DNA of 64,000 nt, from NCBI GenBank assembly GCA_002840505.1, contig PHBC01000006.1:183952-247951 (forward strand), in the 5' to 3' direction. Shown in pieces: positions 44,286 to 52,830 of the stretch. The position numbers and the translations under genes were made by a program. Within the stretch, counting starts at the first letter, position 1. Each line of letters starts with the position of its first letter. The DNA comes from Deltaproteobacteria bacterium HGW-Deltaproteobacteria-2. Its GTDB lineage: Bacteria > Desulfobacterota > Syntrophia > Syntrophales > Smithellaceae. Below the pieces are notes generated by a model. The model was given only the letters and a program-made list of their open reading frames with translations, was not told where the DNA came from and ran no database searches.

Positions 44286-46694
44286 CTACATGAAGTTTTC
44301 CGGATCAACATCCGCGGTAATCTTTACGTTACTGTTTTTGTGTCTTTGGATAATCTCTCGCGCGATTTGATGCAGCACATTTATGTTCGTGCCTTTGATC
44401 AGCATCTGCCAGCGGAAGCGACCTCTGATTTTGGCCAGCGGTGATTCCGCCGGGCCGATAATTTCCGTGGTATTTCCATGACGCGCGCTCAGTTTTTTAG
44501 CCAATTTGCCTAGACGTTGTGCTTCTTCAACTAAAACGTCTTTCTTTACGGAAGATAAACGTAAATTGATTATCCGGCCAAACGGCGGATAGTGCAAAGC
44601 TTTGCGAAAATCAACTTCTTCTTCATAAAAAGATTTGTAATCGTGATTTTGCGCGTATTGCAATGCATAATGCTGGGGATTGAAGGTCTGGATTATTACT
44701 TTAGCCGGAGAATCGCCGCGTCCACCGCGTCCGGCAACCTGAGTTATCAATTGAAAGGTTTTTTCTGCGGCACGAAAATCGGGCATATTCATCGAGGTGT
44801 CAGCGGAAATTACGCCGACCAGCGTAATAAAAGGGAAGTCATGGCCTTTGGTAATCATCTGCGTGCCGATTAGAACATCAATTTTTCTTTGCTCCAGTGC
44901 ATGAAGAATTTTTTCCTGAGTTCCTTTTTGGGAAGTGGTGTCGGAATCCATTCTTTGAATGCGGGCGTCAGAAAAAAGTTTTTCTATTTCTTTTTCAAGT
45001 TTTTGTGTGCCGACTCCGTAACTTAAAATACGGCTGCTTTTGCATGATGGGCAGAGAGGCAGAGATTTTATTGTGTAGTCGCAATAGTGACATTTGACCA
45101 CGCCTTCCGCCGCGTGATTTTTCAAGGAAACAGCGCAATTGGGACATCGAAAATTATAACCGCAATCGGCGCAAACTAAAAACGTATCAAATCCACGTTT
45201 GTTGAGAAAAAGCAAAACCTGTTCTTTTTGAGCAAGCGTTTCCTTTATCCCTTCAATCAGGGCGTCGGAAAGAATGGGGACTTTCCCCGATTTTTCCTGC
45301 TGTGCTTTCATATCAACTATTTCGACTACAGGCATTGGTCTATCGTCCACGCGCCGGGGCAATTCCAGATAAAGGTATTTCTTTGTCTGCGCGTTGAAAT
45401 AGGTGTGCACACTGGGAGTGGCCGAACCTGCAATTACAACAGAACAAGACATCTTTGCTTTCAGAATCGCCATATCGCGGGCGTTATAGCAGAGCCGTTC
45501 ATCTTGCTTATAGGATGAATCATGTTCCTCATCAACAATAATCAGTTTTAAATTTTGCAGGGGAGCGAAAAGAGCGGAACGGGTGCCGATAACCAGATTG
45601 ATCCGACCGCGTTTGATTTGACGCCACTGATCGTAGCGGACGGATTCGGCGATTCCGCTGTGAAGAACCGCTATTTTTTGTTCGTCAAATCTTCCCGCAA
45701 CGCGCGATATTAGTTGCGGTGTAAGAGCTATTTCCGGAACAAGATAAATCGCGGAACCGCCGTCTTTCAGAACTTTTTCGATGGCTTTTAGATAAATTTC
45801 CGTTTTGCCGCTGCCCGTGACTCCGTGAAGAAGTACCGGCGCAAAGACGTTTTTCTCCAGATGACGCGAAATCTTTTCCATTACCTGAGCTTGTTGATCG
45901 TTGAGAATGATAGCGTCGTTGCTATTGCTAATTGCAGAATCAAGCGATGCGGTGCGCACTTTTTCTTTATCAGTAAAATTAATGATTCCTTTGTCGCGCA
46001 ATGCTTTGACCACAGCACCGGAGATATTGGATTTTTCAATCAGATTATTGAGGGGTATCGCTCCGGTCTTTTGAATAAAATCAATTAGCTTTCCCTGTTT
46101 ATCGGTTAATTTTGTCTCAGCGATTTTATCTTGCACGAGCGTCACAATTTTTTCGCTTAGAGGAGAAAGTTGCTTACTTTGTCTTTTTTCTATTTGGACA
46201 AGTCCAACCGATTGTAATTCCCGAGCCGCAGAAGAAATATTTTTCAGGCCGCTGATTTTGTTTATATTGTTAAGAGCTATGCCTTGAGGATACTGATGTA
46301 AAAATTCCATCAGTTTCTTCTGCGCTGGTGGCAGGTGGATATCCGTTTCCAATGTCAGAGGAATTATCCAAAAGAAATCTTTCTTTTCCGACCCGGAAGG
46401 AATCAGTTCGGCAAGTGTCTTGCCCAGCGGATACATGAAATAATTGGCAATCCATTGGTAAAAATCAAGATCGCTGGCGCTGAAAAGAGGTTCATCATCG
46501 AGTATCTCAGCAATGGATTTTATACTTTTCAGCTCGCAGGATTGATTTATCCCGACAATAAAACCGGTGCGTTTTTTATTACCGAAAGGGACAAAGGCAC
46601 GTTGGCCGATTTTGACTCCCTGCTGTAAATCCGCAGGCACTTCATAAGTGAAGAGTTTATCTGATGGGATGTTTAAAGCAATATTCGCATACAT
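44286..46694 (-). CDS. priA: Primosomal replication restart helicase PriA
   Basis: 802 residues. N-terminal DNA-binding domain, Walker A GVTGSGKTEIYLKAI, DEEHDSSYKQ box, two zinc-binding Cys sets (CADCGYNFRCPNC, CHYCDY, CPSCKSS) and the late helicase motifs ITKGHDFPFITLVG and QVAGRGGRG. It reloads the replisome at stalled forks. Its stop codon is 70 bp beyond the GNAT cassette's attC-like site, so the cassette landed at the 3' side of priA. Confidence 0.97.
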   Translation of the reverse strand: MYANIALNIPSDKLFTYEVPADLQQGVKIGQRAFVPFGNKKRTGFIVGINQSCELKSIKSIAEILDDEPLFSASDLDFYQWIANYFMYPLGKTLAELIPSGSEKKDFFWIIPLTLETDIHLPPAQKKLMEFLHQYPQGIALNNINKISGLKNISSAARELQSVGLVQIEKRQSKQLSPLSEKIVTLVQDKIAETKLTDKQGKLIDFIQKTGAIPLNNLIEKSNISGAVVKALRDKGIINFTDKEKVRTASLDSAISNSNDAIILNDQQAQVMEKISRHLEKNVFAPVLLHGVTGSGKTEIYLKAIEKVLKDGGSAIYLVPEIALTPQLISRVAGRFDEQKIAVLHSGIAESVRYDQWRQIKRGRINLVIGTRSALFAPLQNLKLIIVDEEHDSSYKQDERLCYNARDMAILKAKMSCSVVIAGSATPSVHTYFNAQTKKYLYLELPRRVDDRPMPVVEIVDMKAQQEKSGKVPILSDALIEGIKETLAQKEQVLLFLNKRGFDTFLVCADCGYNFRCPNCAVSLKNHAAEGVVKCHYCDYTIKSLPLCPSCKSSRILSYGVGTQKLEKEIEKLFSDARIQRMDSDTTSQKGTQEKILHALEQRKIDVLIGTQMITKGHDFPFITLVGVISADTSMNMPDFRAAEKTFQLITQVAGRGGRGDSPAKVIIQTFNPQHYALQYAQNHDYKSFYEEEVDFRKALHYPPFGRIINLRLSSVKKDVLVEEAQRLGKLAKKLSARHGNTTEIIGPAESPLAKIRGRFRWQMLIKGTNINVLHQIAREIIQRHKNSNVKITADVDPENFM

Positions 46695-46752
46695 GCAGTC
46701 TAACTATCACTTTTGATTTAAAAATGGAATTACTAATGGCACTCAAATAGTA

Positions 46753-46859
46753 TTGTCATGCGGGACTTGATCCGGCATCCAGAAAACTATGGATTCCTCC
46801 GACATTCGTCGGACTTCGGGCCGTTTACTCCGGCGTATGCCGGATCCGCCGGAATGACG
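46753..46859. repeat. Dispersed palindromic repeat, type A (CCGG variant)
   Basis: Inverted ends TTGTCATGCGGG and CCGGAATGACGG, with inner TCCGACATTCGTCGGA and CCGGCGTATGCCGG hairpins. Lies upstream of priA. Confidence 0.55.
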
Positions 46860-46915
46860 GGAGCCGGACTATTATGAGATTGTTAATATTTACAGGATTT
46901 TGTTTTCCTAAATAA

Positions 46916-46942
46916 AAAACGCCCCAATAATAGGGGCGTTTT
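46916..46942 (-). terminator. Rho-independent terminator after dksA
   Basis: AAAACGCCCC pairs perfectly with GGGGCGTTTT around a 7-nt loop, so the T-run is present on either strand. It lies just past the dksA stop codon. Confidence 0.85.
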
Positions 46943-46965
46943 GAGCAAGAATTTATATTGTGAGG

Positions 46966-47361
46966 TTATTCACCTTTTAGTTTTTCCAGTTTTTCCTGCT
47001 TGGTTTTACAATCGATGCAAAGAGTAGTAACAGGTCTGGCCATCAATCTTTTGTCGGAGATTGGTCCGCCGCAAACTTCACAAATACCAAAAATGCCATC
47101 ATCGATCCTTTTGATAGCTTCCTGCATTTTCATAATCAGCTTGCGTTCCCTGTCGCGGATGCGTAATTCAAAATTTCTGTCGGATTCCAGAGACGCTCTG
47201 TCGTTAGGATCAGGATAGTTTTCCTTGCCATTGGTCATTTCGGAAACCGTTTTTCCTGCTTCGCTGAGCAACTCATTTATTTTTTGAGTAAGCAAAGCTC
47301 TGTATGTTTCCATTTTGTCTTGCTTTTGTTTTACGTTTGCCTGTTTTTCCAAAATATTCAC
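46966..47361 (-). CDS. dksA: DksA/TraR family zinc-finger transcription factor
   Basis: 131 residues. Coiled-coil helices (about 15-95, with DPNDRASLESDRNFELR, including the Asp tip) and a C4 zinc finger, CEVCGGPISDKRLMARPVTTLCIDC. It acts in the RNA polymerase secondary channel with ppGpp. ATG start preceded by AAGGAG. Followed by the terminator at 46916. Confidence 0.93.
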   Translation of the reverse strand: MNILEKQANVKQKQDKMETYRALLTQKINELLSEAGKTVSEMTNGKENYPDPNDRASLESDRNFELRIRDRERKLIMKMQEAIKRIDDGIFGICEVCGGPISDKRLMARPVTTLCIDCKTKQEKLEKLKGE

Positions 47362-47471
47362 TCCTTATATGAAAAAATCGGGTCGTCCTTATTACACAAG
47401 TGAATTTTATTTGTAAAGGAAAATCTTTGTCAATATAATTTTTTTATTATATTGGCTGATATCGTGATAAT

Positions 47472-47975
47472 TCAATTAAAATCAATAACTTTATTGCCGG
47501 AACAATAAATTTGTTTAATTTTTTCCACGATATTGGTTGTGGATTTCCCCTCTACTTCGGGAATTATGACTACCCTGCCTCCCCATTTTTTTATTTCTTC
47601 CCGACCGACAACTTTTTCTTCCGGCCAATCTCCTCCCTTTATCAGAATATCCGGTTTTAGGTATTTGATCAATTCCAATGGTGTTGACTCTTCAAATATA
47701 GTTACAAAATTGATAAATTCAAGAGCGGCGAGAATTTCGGCCCTTTCTTTTTCATTAATTAAGGGTCTTTTTTCTCCCTTGATCGAGCGCACGGAGGAGT
47801 CGCTGTTGAGAGCGAGTACCAGTACGTCGGCGGTTTTTTTAGCTTCGCGCAAATAACGTACATGGCCGACATGTAAAATATCGAAACATCCGTTGGTAAA
47901 AGCTATTTTCTTTCCTTTTTTACGCAGGGCTTCCAGTTTATTCCGGAGAGCTTCTCTTTCTAAAATTTTATACAT
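47472..47975 (-). CDS. rfaE2: D-glycero-beta-D-manno-heptose 1-phosphate adenylyltransferase
   Basis: 167 residues. Nucleotidyltransferase motif TNGCFDILHVGHVRYL (HxGH), then KGEKRPLINEKERAEIL and IKGGDWPEEKVVGREE. It makes ADP-heptose for the LPS core. The separate (non-fused) form, without the RfaE kinase half. Read with comF and rsfS on the same strand (20-bp gap). Confidence 0.95.
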   Translation of the reverse strand: MYKILEREALRNKLEALRKKGKKIAFTNGCFDILHVGHVRYLREAKKTADVLVLALNSDSSVRSIKGEKRPLINEKERAEILAALEFINFVTIFEESTPLELIKYLKPDILIKGGDWPEEKVVGREEIKKWGGRVVIIPEVEGKSTTNIVEKIKQIYCSGNKVIDFN

Positions 47976-47995
47976 TCCCGCTCCTTATACTGAAA

Positions 47996-48730
47996 TTAAT
48001 TTTGGAAGACTCTGGCCAGTGTTAAAACGGAAACTTTTCGAGCTCCAGCCTTAATTAACGTTTTTGCGCATTCATTAACCGTTGCGCCGGTGGTGTAGAC
48101 ATCGTCAACAAGGATGATATCTTTGCCGGCGATTTTCTCCTTGTTACTTACTTCGAAAGCCTTCTTGATATTTTGCTTTCTTTCGTCTTTGTGCATACCG
48201 GTTTGTGTTTCAGTAAATTTGTGCCTTTTCAGCAAGGAAAAATTAACAGGAATTTGCTGTTTTTTCCCTATGGCGCGGGCCAGAATCAGAGATTGATTAA
48301 AACCACGTTCGCGGAGTCTTTTAATGTGCAGGGGCACGGGTATAATCAAAGAGTAATCAGTGAAATCGATATCAGGAAAGGAAAAGTCGGCCATAAAAGA
48401 AGACATCATTTCTCCGATGGATATATTGCGTTTGTATTTAAATTGGTGAATAGCGTTCAGTATAATGTTTTCGTAACTGAATACGGCGCGGGCATAAGAA
48501 AAATAAGGTCTCTTCTCCAGACAATCTCCGCATAAATGATTCTCAGCCGGACTATCGGGAAAAGTTGTACCGCAAATGGAGCAGATGCCGCCTTTTATAA
48601 AATTAATCTTGTCATTGCAAAGGGAGCAAAACATTTGACGGTCAAACGGATACAAAATTTCAGAACAGCCCGGACACTGGGGAGGGAAAATAACTTTACT
48701 TAAATCATTTAAAACTTCGCCGAAGATCAT
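47996..48730 (-). CDS. comF: ComF family phosphoribosyltransferase-like protein
   Basis: 244 residues. N-terminal zinc ribbon pairs (CPGCSEILYP, CSLC, CSICG, CGDC) and a C-terminal PRTase fold with DIILVDDVYTTGATVNECAKTL (PRPP loop). Needed for DNA uptake in competent bacteria, perhaps in others for single-strand handling. It overlaps rsfS by four bases. Confidence 0.92.
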   Translation of the reverse strand: MIFGEVLNDLSKVIFPPQCPGCSEILYPFDRQMFCSLCNDKINFIKGGICSICGTTFPDSPAENHLCGDCLEKRPYFSYARAVFSYENIILNAIHQFKYKRNISIGEMMSSFMADFSFPDIDFTDYSLIIPVPLHIKRLRERGFNQSLILARAIGKKQQIPVNFSLLKRHKFTETQTGMHKDERKQNIKKAFEVSNKEKIAGKDIILVDDVYTTGATVNECAKTLIKAGARKVSVLTLARVFQN

Positions 48731-49122
48731 GCCAGTTCCTTGTTTAATCTTTTTATTTCCTTCTTATTTTCATCAATATTCATCCGGGGCGCATCCCACA
48801 GATTTTCTATGTTGTAAAATTCCCGGGCAGGTTCATAAAAAACGGAAATTACGACATCATCGTAATCAAGCAGAATCCATTGACCGTTGGTTTCGCCTTC
48901 GATACCCATAGGCCTGATTCCCGCTTTCTTTAAGAATTGTTGAATAGCTTGAGCGATTGCCTGAACTTCTCTTTCCGATGTTCCACTGCAGATAATCATG
49001 TAATCTGTAAAAGCAGAAATTTCTTTTAAATTTAAAACAACTATTTCTTTCGCTTTTTTCTGCAGGGTTGCATTGATACACAAAATAAGACGCTCTCTGG
49101 TTACATTTTTTTTGGCGGGCAA
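48727..49122 (-). CDS. rsfS: Ribosome silencing factor RsfS
   Basis: 131 residues from TTG 49122, chosen because AAGGAGG lies 5 nt upstream; an ATG at 49167 would add 15 unconserved residues. Core SAFTDYMIICSGTSEREVQAIA, GIEGETNGQWILLDYDDVVISVF and REFYNIENLWDAPR fits the RsfS/Iojap family, which binds uL14 and blocks subunit joining in starvation. Confidence 0.93.
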   Translation of the reverse strand: MPAKKNVTRERLILCINATLQKKAKEIVVLNLKEISAFTDYMIICSGTSEREVQAIAQAIQQFLKKAGIRPMGIEGETNGQWILLDYDDVVISVFYEPAREFYNIENLWDAPRMNIDENKKEIKRLNKELA

Positions 49123-49322
49123 ATAAACCTCCTTTTTAAAGCATGGGATTTTTGTAATATATGCCACAAATCAGAAGAATTGACAACTTCGCTCTACACT
49201 TTCGTTTTTATAAAAAAAATTTATCAGAAAATATGGTTAGATAATACTGACATAAACGGATATTGATCTGACATTCAGTGTCAAGCCTCGTATCAACTTC
49301 TTTTTCCTCAAATTATTACTTG

Positions 49323-49335
49323 TGAACATTGTTCA
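49323..49335. promoter_or_regulatory. Candidate operator before START paralogue 2
   Basis: TGAACATTGTTCA is a perfect 13-bp palindrome about 100 bp before the start codon. A TTGACA follows at about 49355, so the site could lie just upstream of a promoter. It differs from the MarR site at 5069, so another regulator is likely. Confidence 0.4.
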
Positions 49336-49437
49336 TGCTTCCATAAATAAATATATGTTGACATTATGAAATATGTTCGACCTATGCTATAAGTCAATAA
49401 ACAATGACTCATCAATTTAAGAAGGAGGCGTTGTTCT

Positions 49438-50166
49438 ATGCAATACTTTTCCTCCAACAAAAGCAGATTTATTCTTCGTATCTTATTTTTATTTACCTTG
49501 CTCAGTACTTGTATCTCTCAAAATCTTTACGCAGAAGACAACTGGAAGCTGATAAAAAATGATGATGGTATAGAAGTCTATGTCCGCCCATATAAAAATT
49601 CTGGTCTCAATGAATGCAAGGGTATCACTACGATTCCTGCTTCTATGGATATTATTTGTAGACTATTATCTGACGCTACATTACACAAAAAATTCGTACA
49701 TAATAGCTATGAAAGTTTTGTCATTAAACCATGGGAAAATGGTCACCTTATACATTATATTGCATTGAAAGCACCTTGGCCTTTAAGGAACAGAGATATT
49801 GTTTATGATACTCACGGCGAAATTAATCCTGAAATGAACCGTATGATCTTTTATTGCCTGGCTGTAAAAGAACCTCTTGTGCCTTATAAAGATAGAACTG
49901 TTCGCATTACAAATTCAGAACATACATGGACGCTTGAAAAAATTAGTCCTGATAAGACGCGTGTAACGTATCAAAACTTTACTGAGCCTGTTGCAGCCTA
50001 CGTTCCTGAATGGGGTGTAAATTTGATAACCAAAGAAACACCTTATTACTCTTTAAAAAACATGAGAAATATTGTCTTGGAATCAATCAAAGATTCTTCT
50101 TATAAGACGCTAGTTTGTCCAGAATTGCCGATAAAAACAGAAGTAAATAATAAGAACTTGCCATAG
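49438..50166 (+). CDS. Exported START-domain lipid-binding protein (paralogue 2)
   Basis: 242 residues, GAAGGAGG before ATG. N-terminal signal helix (FILRILFLFTLLSTCISQNLYA), then a START-like fold. It shares long runs with paralogue 1 at 3814: CISQNLYAED, IEVYVRPYKNS, NECKGI, AYVP/KYVP and SLKNMRN/LINMRN. Both probably bind a hydrophobic ligand in the envelope. This copy has no MarR neighbour and ends in a strong terminator. Confidence 0.75.
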   Translation: MQYFSSNKSRFILRILFLFTLLSTCISQNLYAEDNWKLIKNDDGIEVYVRPYKNSGLNECKGITTIPASMDIICRLLSDATLHKKFVHNSYESFVIKPWENGHLIHYIALKAPWPLRNRDIVYDTHGEINPEMNRMIFYCLAVKEPLVPYKDRTVRITNSEHTWTLEKISPDKTRVTYQNFTEPVAAYVPEWGVNLITKETPYYSLKNMRNIVLESIKDSSYKTLVCPELPIKTEVNNKNLP

Positions 50167-50239
50167 TACAGGATTCACGGACTATGTCCATCAAGCCAAG
50201 TATAAAGATAAACAAAATTAACTTGAAATATATATATAA

Positions 50240-50273
50240 AAAAGCCCGCTCTCAAAAGGGAGCGGGCTTTTTT
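50240..50273 (+). terminator. Rho-independent terminator
   Basis: GCCCGCTCtcaaaagggAGCGGGC-type hairpin (AAAAGCCCGCTC / GAGCGGGCTTTT) with T-runs on both strands. It separates and can serve both START paralogue 2 and the convergent metK gene. Confidence 0.88.
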
Positions 50274-50295
50274 ATATAAGATGCAAGTATGGTGA

Positions 50296-51489
50296 TTACT
50301 TTTTAGACTTCAATCCGGCTGCTTCACGAAGCGCATCCACACGATCCGTCTTTTCCCAGGGGAATCCCGGGCGGCCGAAATGACCGTAGTTGCAACTCTT
50401 GCGATAGCTCCAGCCTTTGGGTGTTGTCAGTCCCAAATCCTTAATCATCATTGCCGGACGGAAATCAAAAATATCTCCTTCCATGAGAATCTTTTCAATT
50501 TTTTGCTCCGGGATTGCCTCTGTACCATAGGTGCAGACATTGATGCTGAGCGGTGTGGCAACGCCAATTGCGTAGGCAATCTGGATTTCACATTTGTCGG
50601 CCAGTCTGGCTGCTACAATATTCTTGGCGGCATAACGGGCGTAATAGGCAGCAGAACGATCTACTTTGGAGGGATCTTTGCCGGAAAAAGCACCGCCGCC
50701 GTGAGAACCGACTCCTCCATAAGAATCCACGATAATTTTCCGACCCGTGACACCGGAATCGCCACTGGGGCCGCCGATTACAAATCGACCTGTAGGATTA
50801 ATCAAAAATTCCGTCTTGTTGGTCAGCATTCCCGTCTTGTCGAGAACCTGATGAGCGATTTCTATCAAATCCTTGCGAATTCGTTTTAACGGTACGTCGC
50901 ATGTCTGATGGGAAATAACGACGGTCGTAATTTTCACGGCTTTTCCATCTTCATGTAATACGCTGACCTGCGCTTTGGAATCGGGGCGGAGATATTCAAT
51001 AGCCTTTTCCTTGCGGAGTTTAGTCAGCTCCTCCAGTAATCGATGCGAATAAACTATGGGAGCAGGCATCATTTGCGGGGTGGCATATGAAGCATAGCCG
51101 AACATCATACCCTGATCACCGGCACCCTGATTTTCAGGCTTATCACGGTCGACACCTTGTTTGATATCCGGTGATTGACCGTGAATGGCGGAAACGTAAT
51201 TAAAAGTGTCCCAGCTGAAGTTCTCGCACGGGTCATCGTAACCGATGTCTTTGACGACTTGTCGCGCGATGGCCTGGGGATTGATTTTGTTCCAGTTTTT
51301 ACAGGTGATTTCTCCTAGATTAACGACGATATTCGGTCCCACAGCCGTTTCGCAGCCTACGTGAGAATGCTTATCCTGCTCCAGGCATGCGTCCAGAATC
51401 GCGTCGGAAATCTGATCGCATACTTTATCCGGATGTCCTTCTGAAACCGATTCCGAAGTGTAAATGTGACGAGTGCTTAGTTTACTCAT
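50296..51489 (-). CDS. metK: S-adenosylmethionine synthetase
   Basis: 397 residues. GHPDKVCDQISDAILD, GAGDQGMMFGYA, GPSGDSGVTGRKIIVDSYGG and SGKDPSKVDRSAAYYARYAAK mark the MAT domains. Makes SAM from methionine and ATP; SAM feeds the radical SAM and methyltransferase genes here. A SAM-II-like aptamer and a terminator lie upstream, separated from the gene by a type B repeat. Confidence 0.97.
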   Translation of the reverse strand: MSKLSTRHIYTSESVSEGHPDKVCDQISDAILDACLEQDKHSHVGCETAVGPNIVVNLGEITCKNWNKINPQAIARQVVKDIGYDDPCENFSWDTFNYVSAIHGQSPDIKQGVDRDKPENQGAGDQGMMFGYASYATPQMMPAPIVYSHRLLEELTKLRKEKAIEYLRPDSKAQVSVLHEDGKAVKITTVVISHQTCDVPLKRIRKDLIEIAHQVLDKTGMLTNKTEFLINPTGRFVIGGPSGDSGVTGRKIIVDSYGGVGSHGGGAFSGKDPSKVDRSAAYYARYAAKNIVAARLADKCEIQIAYAIGVATPLSINVCTYGTEAIPEQKIEKILMEGDIFDFRPAMMIKDLGLTTPKGWSYRKSCNYGHFGRPGFPWEKTDRVDALREAAGLKSKK

Positions 51490-51534
51490 TTTATTTTTAT
51501 TACCTCTCTATTAGATTTTGCGTTCATTTTTTTT

Positions 51535-51647
51535 GTGAAACTCCAATTCCGAAAGCATAGCGCAACGGAATTGGTAAGTTGAATCCCGACGCTGTCGGGA
51601 CACAACGGAGTTATGAACACCATAGCTTTGGGATTCATACCCGTGAT
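51535..51647 (+). repeat. Dispersed repeat, type B, between riboswitch and metK
   Basis: GTGAAACTCCAATTCCGA ... GGGATTCATACCCGTGAT with an internal CCCGACGCTGTCGGG hairpin. Closely matches the copy at 55199. Confidence 0.65.
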
Positions 51648-51665
51648 TCAAACTTCCTTAAAACA

Positions 51666-51693
51666 AAAAGCCCGCGCCAAAGGGCAACGGGCT
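51666..51693 (-). terminator. Terminator-like hairpin following the SAM-II aptamer
   Basis: On the minus strand AGCCCG pairs with CGGGCT, with an inner GCC/GGC stem, followed by TTTTTG. It lies 11 nt after the aptamer and before metK, as expected of an attenuator expression platform. Confidence 0.65.
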
Positions 51694-51704
51694 CATTTTC
51701 TTTT

Positions 51705-51761
51705 GCACCAGCCTTTAGCACATTTTTAGAGCGGAGCAATTAACTTGTTTAAATCGCCGCT
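51705..51761 (-). promoter_or_regulatory. SAM-II-like riboswitch aptamer upstream of metK
   Basis: Minus-strand RNA reads AGCGG-CGAUUUAAAC ... UUGCU-CCGCU, a 5-bp P1 closing the loop with the GAUUUAA core, and then AAAAAUGUGCUAAAGG, which matches the SAM-II pseudoknot strand (AUGU.GCUAAA.GG). It lies upstream of metK in the right orientation. The assignment is by pattern from memory; no covariance search was done. Confidence 0.75.
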
Positions 51762-51806
51762 TTTGTTTGGTTTGATAAAACAAATCATAAACATTTTGTC
51801 AAGAAA

Positions 51807-52289
51807 TTATTTTTTAAGAAGAATATCCATCATATTATCCGATACCTGAACGGCCACGACTTCTCCTGTGGCGCAAACCTGACCTTCGGCAATCAGTCTG
51901 GATTCCACTACAACTTTGCGCCCTCTGACTTCCTTGACTTTGCCCCGAATTTCAATTGGTCCATTTAAAGGTGTCGGCAACAAATAATTAACATGTAAAG
52001 AAGCTGTCAGAAAGCGAATCGGCGGTAAGGTGTCCATTTCGCGATTCTCCGCGCGATATTTGGCTGCCGCGGCCGTGCCGGTGGAGTGGCAATCAATCAG
52101 AGATGCGATGAGACCTCCATACGCCATACCGGGAATAGCCATGTAACAGGCCTTGGGTTGGTGAAGACAGACAGATTCATCTCCGTCCCAGTAACTTTTG
52201 ATTTGCAGACCATCTTGATTAAGTCGTCCGCATCCGTAACAGTGGCTTAAATCGTCCGGATAGTAATCCTGAAACGCTTTTTTCTCCAT
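51807..52289 (-). CDS. Hotdog-fold thioesterase (PaaI-like)
   Basis: 160 residues. The early HCYGCGRLNQDGLQIKSYW, then GMAYGGLIASLIDCHSTGTAA (hotdog helix with the catalytic region) and the beta strands FLTASLHVNYLLPTPL fit PaaI/UPF0336-like acyl-CoA thioesterases. The N-terminal CxxC is unusual and may bind a metal. Probably cytoplasmic; substrate open. Confidence 0.85.
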   Translation of the reverse strand: MEKKAFQDYYPDDLSHCYGCGRLNQDGLQIKSYWDGDESVCLHQPKACYMAIPGMAYGGLIASLIDCHSTGTAAAAKYRAENREMDTLPPIRFLTASLHVNYLLPTPLNGPIEIRGKVKEVRGRKVVVESRLIAEGQVCATGEVVAVQVSDNMMDILLKK

Positions 52290-52302
52290 GGTATCTCCTT
52301 TC

Positions 52303-52470
52303 TCAACTGAATGTAAGTTTTGTTCCCGACATGTTCAAAATAAATTGCTTAGGCATTTGTTTTTCCATAGCCATGATTGCTTTTCTGCCTGTACAGTGTG
52401 TTGGAATCACATAAGTCGGATGAATATTTTGAAGCTCCTGTGTCGTGCGATCATTATTCATGGCATTCAT
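52303..52470 (-). pseudogene. C-terminal remnant of an MBL-fold metallo-hydrolase
   Basis: The 55-codon frame ends in IHPTYVIPTHCTGRKAIMAM and a QFILNMSGTKLTFS tail. This is the usual end of the MBL-fold group near the dihydropterin-linked synthases (PTHCTG holds the last metal His). The zinc-binding N-terminal part is absent; NifX lies immediately upstream and overlaps by 17 bp. A deletion that removed the rest of the gene is the simplest reading. Confidence 0.6.
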
Positions 52471-52813
52471 GCTTGTGCTGAACGCAGGCGATTCCCGAAT
52501 CCCTAAGGTTGCCAGCGAGCCAGCTTTCCGTTACGGCTTTCACATCACCGGAACATCCGCGCAAAACATCTATTCCCAGATTGTTCAGAACGTTTACTGC
52601 ACCTTGTCCCATGTTCCCGGCCAACATAAGTTTCACGCCCTTCTCGGCAAGTGTCTGGGCAATATTCGATTTGCAACCGCAGCCAGAGGGCGAGGCGATT
52701 TTTTCTTCTGCCATGATTTTCTTTTGATCGTTAATTGTAAAGACCGTGAAATATTCACAGTGTCCAAAGTGTTCATCAATTTGATTTTGGTATGACGGTA
52801 ACGCGATTTTCAT
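52454..52813 (-). CDS. NifX/NifB-C-terminal family (dinitrogenase iron-molybdenum cofactor biosynthesis-like) protein
   Basis: 119 residues from ATG 52813 (AAAGGAGC upstream). The fold is seen in IALPSYQNQIDEHFGHCEYF and LAEKGVKLMLAGNMGQGAVN. SPSGCGCK and RGCSGD add cysteines, and the tail is His/Cys-rich (CVQHKHECHE). The family binds iron-sulfur/molybdenum clusters; many copies in anaerobes have no link to nitrogen fixation. Downstream of DUF134 on the same strand, 17 bp apart. Confidence 0.85.
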   Translation of the reverse strand: MKIALPSYQNQIDEHFGHCEYFTVFTINDQKKIMAEEKIASPSGCGCKSNIAQTLAEKGVKLMLAGNMGQGAVNVLNNLGIDVLRGCSGDVKAVTESWLAGNLRDSGIACVQHKHECHE

Positions 52814-52830
52814 GTATTGCTCCTTTAAAA

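Larger units (their letters stand above)
51490..51806. other. 317-bp metK leader region
   Basis: From the metK start outward: a short spacer with AGAGAGG, a type B repeat (51535-51647), a terminator hairpin (51666-51693) and a SAM-II-like aptamer (51705-51761). No protein gene seen. Confidence 0.6.

Noticed and set aside
13624-46859. Type A repeats as a CRISPR array
   Set aside because: Copies are single, far apart, imperfect and lack regular spacers; no cas genes are present.
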